DNA of 32,265 nt from Chloroflexota bacterium (GTDB lineage Bacteria > Chloroflexota > Chloroflexia > Chloroflexales > Chloroflexaceae). How positions within the stretch are numbered: the stretch's first letter is position 1; the number at the start of each line of letters is the position of its first letter. The notes under the pieces were generated by a model. It did not search any database and was not told the origin of the DNA. It saw only the letters and a program-made list of their open reading frames with translations. This document shows positions 18,001 to 24,000 of the stretch, in pieces. The stretch spans positions 1 through 32,265 of the forward strand of contig JAUQOZ010000211.1 in the NCBI GenBank assembly GCA_030550625.1, written 5' to 3'. Position numbers and translations under genes: made by a program.

Positions 18001-21000
18001 ACAACCTCGCTCCCGGCGACTACCTCGTCGTCATTCCGGGGAGCAACTTTGGCGCTAGCGGCGCGTTGCGCTTCTTCCGCAGCAGTGATGGCGGCAATGC
18101 CAACGACAGCACTGGCACGCCCGATCCCGATAACGACGTTGATAATGACGACAACGGCATCGGGCCGAATGTGGGAATTGTGACTGGTGCTACGAATCAT
18201 CGGGTCGTCAGTAGAGCAGTCACGCTGAGCGTTGGTGGCGAGCCAACCGCTGAAGATGGCGACAGCAACACCAATCTGACGGTTGACTTCGGCTTCTATA
18301 GCTTAACCATTGGCAACCGGGTGTGGATCGATGCCAATAACAATGGCGTCGTGGATGCCGGCGAGTCTGGTGTTGCCAATAATACGCCGGTGCAGTTGCT
18401 CTACGATGCCAACGGCAATGGCGTGCTAGAGGGCGCCGAACTCACTACCGTTCTTGCCACCTTCAACACCAACAATGGCGGTCGCTACTTCTTCGGCGGT
18501 TTGCGTGATGGCGGCACCTACGCCATTCAGGTGGTTTCGGATGGGACGCTGGTGTCGAGTACGGGCATCAATGGCATGGCAGCCGGCCCCTATGAGCCGG
18601 GTCTCGATCCGGATACTGACACTGGTGATAACAACGACAACGGTACGGCGGTTGCCAGCAGCACCAATGTACGCAGCCCGGATTTCACGGTGCGGGTTGG
18701 GTCGATGCCTACTGGCGAGGCTGATACTGTCTTGCCGACTGGTATTACGAACCCGGCGATCGATGCTAACAGCAACCTGACCATTGACTTCGGCCTGTTC
18801 GACGAAGCCCAAATCGGCGATCGGGTCTGGCTCGATGTGAACGGCAACGGGTTGCAGGATGCCGGCGAAACCACCAACATCGCTGGGGTGACGATCACGA
18901 TCTACGATGCCACGACCAACCAGCCGCTCGACGGCGATCCGGGGACGCCGGGCATCCAGCCGATTACACGCACCTCGACGGCGGCGGTGACGAGCTATCT
19001 CTTCGACCGCCTGATCGCCGGCTCCTACTATCTGGTCTTTAGCGACATTCCGGCGCAGTACGCGATTAGTCCGCTTGATCAGGGCGCTGATAATGCGGTC
19101 GACTCGGATGTCGATCCGGCAACCCTGCGCACGGCGACGATCACGCTCGGCGCAACCAATAACAACGACCTGACGTGGGATCTCGGTCTCTACCCGCGGC
19201 TCACGCTAGGCAATTTGGTCTGGTACGACAGCAACGACAACGGCGTGGTGGATAGCGGCGAGAACGGCATCCTCGGCGTGCGGGTCGAACTCTACCGCGA
19301 TAGCAATGGCAACAGCCAGCCTGATGCCGGCGAGTTCGTTACCTTCACGACTACCGATGCCAGCGGCAACTACCTCTTCACCGGCCTTGAGCAGGGTGAC
19401 TATATCGTGGTCATCCCAGAGAGCAATTTCGCGCTGGGCCAGCCGCTCTACCGCCACCGCTCGAGCACCGGCGCCAATGGCGCGGCGACCGGCCCCTATG
19501 AGCCGGCGCCCGATCCGGATAACAACGTTGACAATGATGACAATGGCACTGATGTGCCAACCGTTGGTGTCGTCAGCCGCCCGATCACACTTAACCCGTC
19601 GTTCGAGCCAACCACCGACGGCGATGACGCCAACGGCAACCTGACCCTCGACTTCGGCTTCTTCGAGCCGTTGACGCTGGGTAATCTGGTGTGGAACGAC
19701 GTGAACAACAACGGTCTGTTCGAGACCGGTGAAACTGGCATCGATGGCGTGCGCGTCGAGTTGTACCTCGACAGCAACGACAACGGTCAGGTCGATGCGG
19801 GTGAGTTCGTTGCCTTCACTACCACGGCAGGCGGCGGCCTCTACACCTTCAGCGACTTGATCGAAGGCAACTACATTGTGCGCATCCCAGCCAGCCAGTT
19901 CGCGACGGGCCAACCGTTGGCCGGTTTCGTCTCGAGCACTGGCACGAACGGCAGCCCGATCGGGCCGTTTGAGCCGGCGCCCGATCCCGACAATAACGTC
20001 GATAACGACGATAACGGCACGACCGGCCCCGGCGGCAACGTCGATAGCCTGCCGATCACGCTTGCCCGCGGCACTGAGCCGGTGACTGACGGCGATGGCG
20101 ACAACGGCAACTTGACGGTTGACTTCGGCTTCTTCCGCCATGCCCGCCTCGGCGACCGGGTCTGGCACGATGTGAACGCCAACGGTCTGCAAGAGAGCGG
20201 CGAGAGCGGTATTAGCAACGTGACTGTCGAGCTGTACAGCGCCGGCGCTGATGGTCAGATCGGCGGCGGTGACGATACGCTGGTAGCAACCACGACCACC
20301 GATGCCAGCGGGATCTACGGCTTCAGCCACTTGATCCCCGGTAACTACTATGTCCGCTTTGCCCTGCCCGCCGGCTACACCGATGTTAGCCCGCAAGATC
20401 AGGGTAGCGACAACGCGATCGACAGCGACGCCGATCCGGTCACCCGCCAGACGGTGGTGATCGCGCTGGCCGCCGGCGATAACGACCCAACGTGGGATAT
20501 GGGTGTCTTCAACCGGGCCAGCGTCGGCAACTTCGTCTGGGAAGATCGCAACGGCAACGGGGTGCAAGATGCCGGCGAGCCGGGAATCCCCGGTGTGACC
20601 GTGACCCTCTACCGCGCGAGCGATGACTCGGTGGTAGCCGTTGACACGACCGATGGTGATGGCTTGTACAGCTTCACCGGTCTTTTGCCCGGCGAGTACT
20701 ACGTGGTCTTTAGCAACCTGCCCAGCGGCTATGTCTTCACGGTGGCTGATCAAGGCAGTGATAACGCGGTTGATTCAGATGCCAGCCCGACGACTGGCCG
20801 CACTGCCAACTTCACGTTGGTCAGCGGCCAGAGCGACCAGACGTGGGACGCCGGTCTCTACCGGCCAGCCAGCCTTGGCGACCGGGTCTGGCACGATCTC
20901 AACGCGAATGGCGTACAGGAGAGCGGTGAGCTGGGGGTGGCTAGCGTAGGCGTTGCGCTCTTCAGCGTTGGCCCTGATGGTGTGGTTGGCGGCGGCGATG

Positions 21001-24000
21001 ATGTGCTCATAGCCACGACCAGCACTGATGGCAATGGCAACTACAGCTTCAGCGGGTTGGCGCCGGGCCGCTACTATCTGCTCTTCAACCTGCCGGCCGG
21101 ATTCAGCGCAATCAGCCCGCAGGATCAGGGTGGTGATGATACGATTGATAGCGATCCGAACCCGATCTCGCGCCAAACCACGGTGATCACGCTCAATTCG
21201 GGCGATAATGACCCGACGTGGGATATGGGTCTCTACAATCCTGCCAGCGTGGGCAATTTCGTCTGGGAAGATCTGAATGGCAACGGGGTGCAAGATGCCG
21301 GCGAGTCGGGAATTAGCGGCGTGACCGTGACGGTCTACCGCGCGAGCGACAACTCGGTGGCAGGGATCGCTACAACCGCGCTCGATGGCTCCTACAGCAT
21401 TACCGGCCTCGTGCCCGGCGAGTACTACATCGTCTTCAGCAACCTGCCCAGCGGCTATGTCTTCACGGCGGCTGATCAGGGCAGTGATAACGCGGTCGAT
21501 TCGGATGCCAACCCAACCACTGGTCGCACGGCCAACTTCATCTTGGTCAGCGGGCAGAGCGACCTGACGTGGGATGCCGGTCTCTACCGGCCAGCCAGCA
21601 TTGGTAACTACGTCTGGGAAGACCTGAACGGCAACGGGGTGCAAGACACCGGTGAGCCGGGGGTGGCGAACGTGACGGTGACGCTGAGCGGCACGACTGG
21701 CGCAGGGGTGACGGTCAATCGCACCACCACCACCAACGGCGGTGGCCTCTACCTGTTCGACGGTTTGGCGCCGGGTACGTACACGGTGGCGGTGGCGCTG
21801 CCGAGCGGCTACGAGTTCACCGTGGCTAATCAGGGTGCGGATGATGCGGTGGATTCGGACGCCGATCCAACCACCGGCGCGATGAGCGCGACCGTGTTGG
21901 TGTCGGGCGAGGAAGACCTGACGTGGGACGCCGGTCTCTACCGGCCGGCCAGCATCGGCGATCGCGTGTGGCGTGACTCTAACGGCAATGGTGTGCAAGA
22001 CGCCGGCGAGCTGGGGGTGGCGAATGTTGAAGTGCGGTTGAGCGGGACGACTGGTGCCGGTGTGTCAGTTAATCGCACCACCTTCACCGATAGCGATGGC
22101 CTCTACCGGTTCGACGGCCTTGCGCCGGGTGAATACGCCATCACCGTGATCGCGCCGCCCAACGACGCCTTCACCGTGCCCAATCAGGGTGGCGATGATA
22201 CGCTCGACTCTGACGCAGACGCCAGTGGGGCGATGCCAAGCACGACGCTGACGTCGGGCGAGGAAGACCTCACGTGGGATGCGGGTCTGTTCGGCGCGGC
22301 CAGCATCGGCGACCGGGTGTGGGAAGACCTCAATGGCAACGGCATCCAAGATGCTGGCGAGCCGGGGGTGGCGAACGTGACGGTGACGCTGAGCGGGACG
22401 ACCGGCGCGGGGGTGGCGGTCAACCGCAGCACCACTACCGATAGCAATGGCTTCTACCTGTTCGATGGTCTCGCACCGGGTACGTACACGGTGACGGTGG
22501 TGCAACCGAGCGGTTACGAGTTCACCGTGGCCAATCAAGGCACAGACGATGTGGACTCGGACGCCGATCCAACCACCGGCGCGATGAGCGCAACAATCTT
22601 GGTGTCGGGCGAGGAAGACCTGACGTGGGACGCGGGTCTCTACCGTCCAGCCAGCATTGGCAACTTCGTCTGGGAAGACCTGAACGGTGATGGCATCCAA
22701 GACGCCAGCGAGCCGGGGGTGGCGAACGTGACGGTGACGCTGAGCGGGACGACCGGCGCGGGAGTGGCGGTCAACCGCAGCACCACTACCGATAGCAACG
22801 GCTTCTACCTGTTCGATGGTCTCGCGCCGGGTACCTACACGGTGACGGTGGCGCGGCCAAGCGGCTACGAGTTCACTGCGGCCAATCAGGGAACAGACGA
22901 TGCGGTGGATTCAGACGCCGATCCAACCACCGGCGCGATGAGCGCGACGATCTTGGTGTCGGGCGAGGAAGACCTGACGTGGGATGCCGGTCTCTACCAG
23001 CCGGCCAGCGTGGGCAACTTTGTCTGGCGCGATGTGAACGGTGACGGTGTGCAAGATGCTGGCGAACCCGGTATCGGCGGCGTCACTGTGACGCTGACCG
23101 GGGCCGGGCCGGATGGCGTGTTCGGCACGGCAGATGATGTCAGCCGCACCACGACCACCGATAGCAACGGTGAGTACCTCTTTGACAACCTGCCGCCGGG
23201 CAACTACCGGCTGACCTTTAGCGATATTCCGGCTGGATTGACCTTCAGCCCAGCCGATCAAGGCAGCGATGATACCGCTGATAGTGATGTCATCACGAGC
23301 GGCGGCGCTACCGGTGTCTTTGCCCTTGCCAGCGGCCAGAGCGATCTGTCGCGTGATGCCGGTCTGTATCCGTTGTTGAGCCTCGGCAATCTGGTCTGGG
23401 TCGATACCAACAACAACGGCATCGTGGACGGCAGCGAGAGCGGCGCGAGCAGCGTGCAAGTCCGGCTCTACCGCGACAGCAACGGCAATGGGGTGTGGGA
23501 TGCGGCCGATCAACTGGTTGCCACCACGTGGACGGATAGCAATGGCAATTACCGCTTCACCGGCTTGCCGCAAGGCAACTACTTCGTGGTCTTGCCGGGA
23601 TGGCAATTCGGCATCGACGGCTTCTGGTACGGCTACCGCAGCAGCACCGGCGCGTTCTCGCTGACGGCTGGGCCGTATGAGCCGGCGCCTGACGCCAATA
23701 CCGATCTCGACAACGACGATAACGGTACGCGGCAGGCCGATGCTGACTCGGACTTCAACATCGTCAGCGGCCTGATCGAGCTGCGGCCTGATAGCGAGCC
23801 GGATACAGCCGTTGACGGCGACGGGCGCGACAGCAATCTGACCATCGACTTCGGCATCTTCCGGCCGGCGGTGGTGGGTGATCTGGTCTGGAGCGATCGC
23901 GACGGCAATGGCGTCCAAGACGCCGAGGAGCCGGGAGTGGCGAATGTGCGCGTCACCCTTTACTACGTTGGCGTTGACGGCATTGCCGGCACGGCTGACG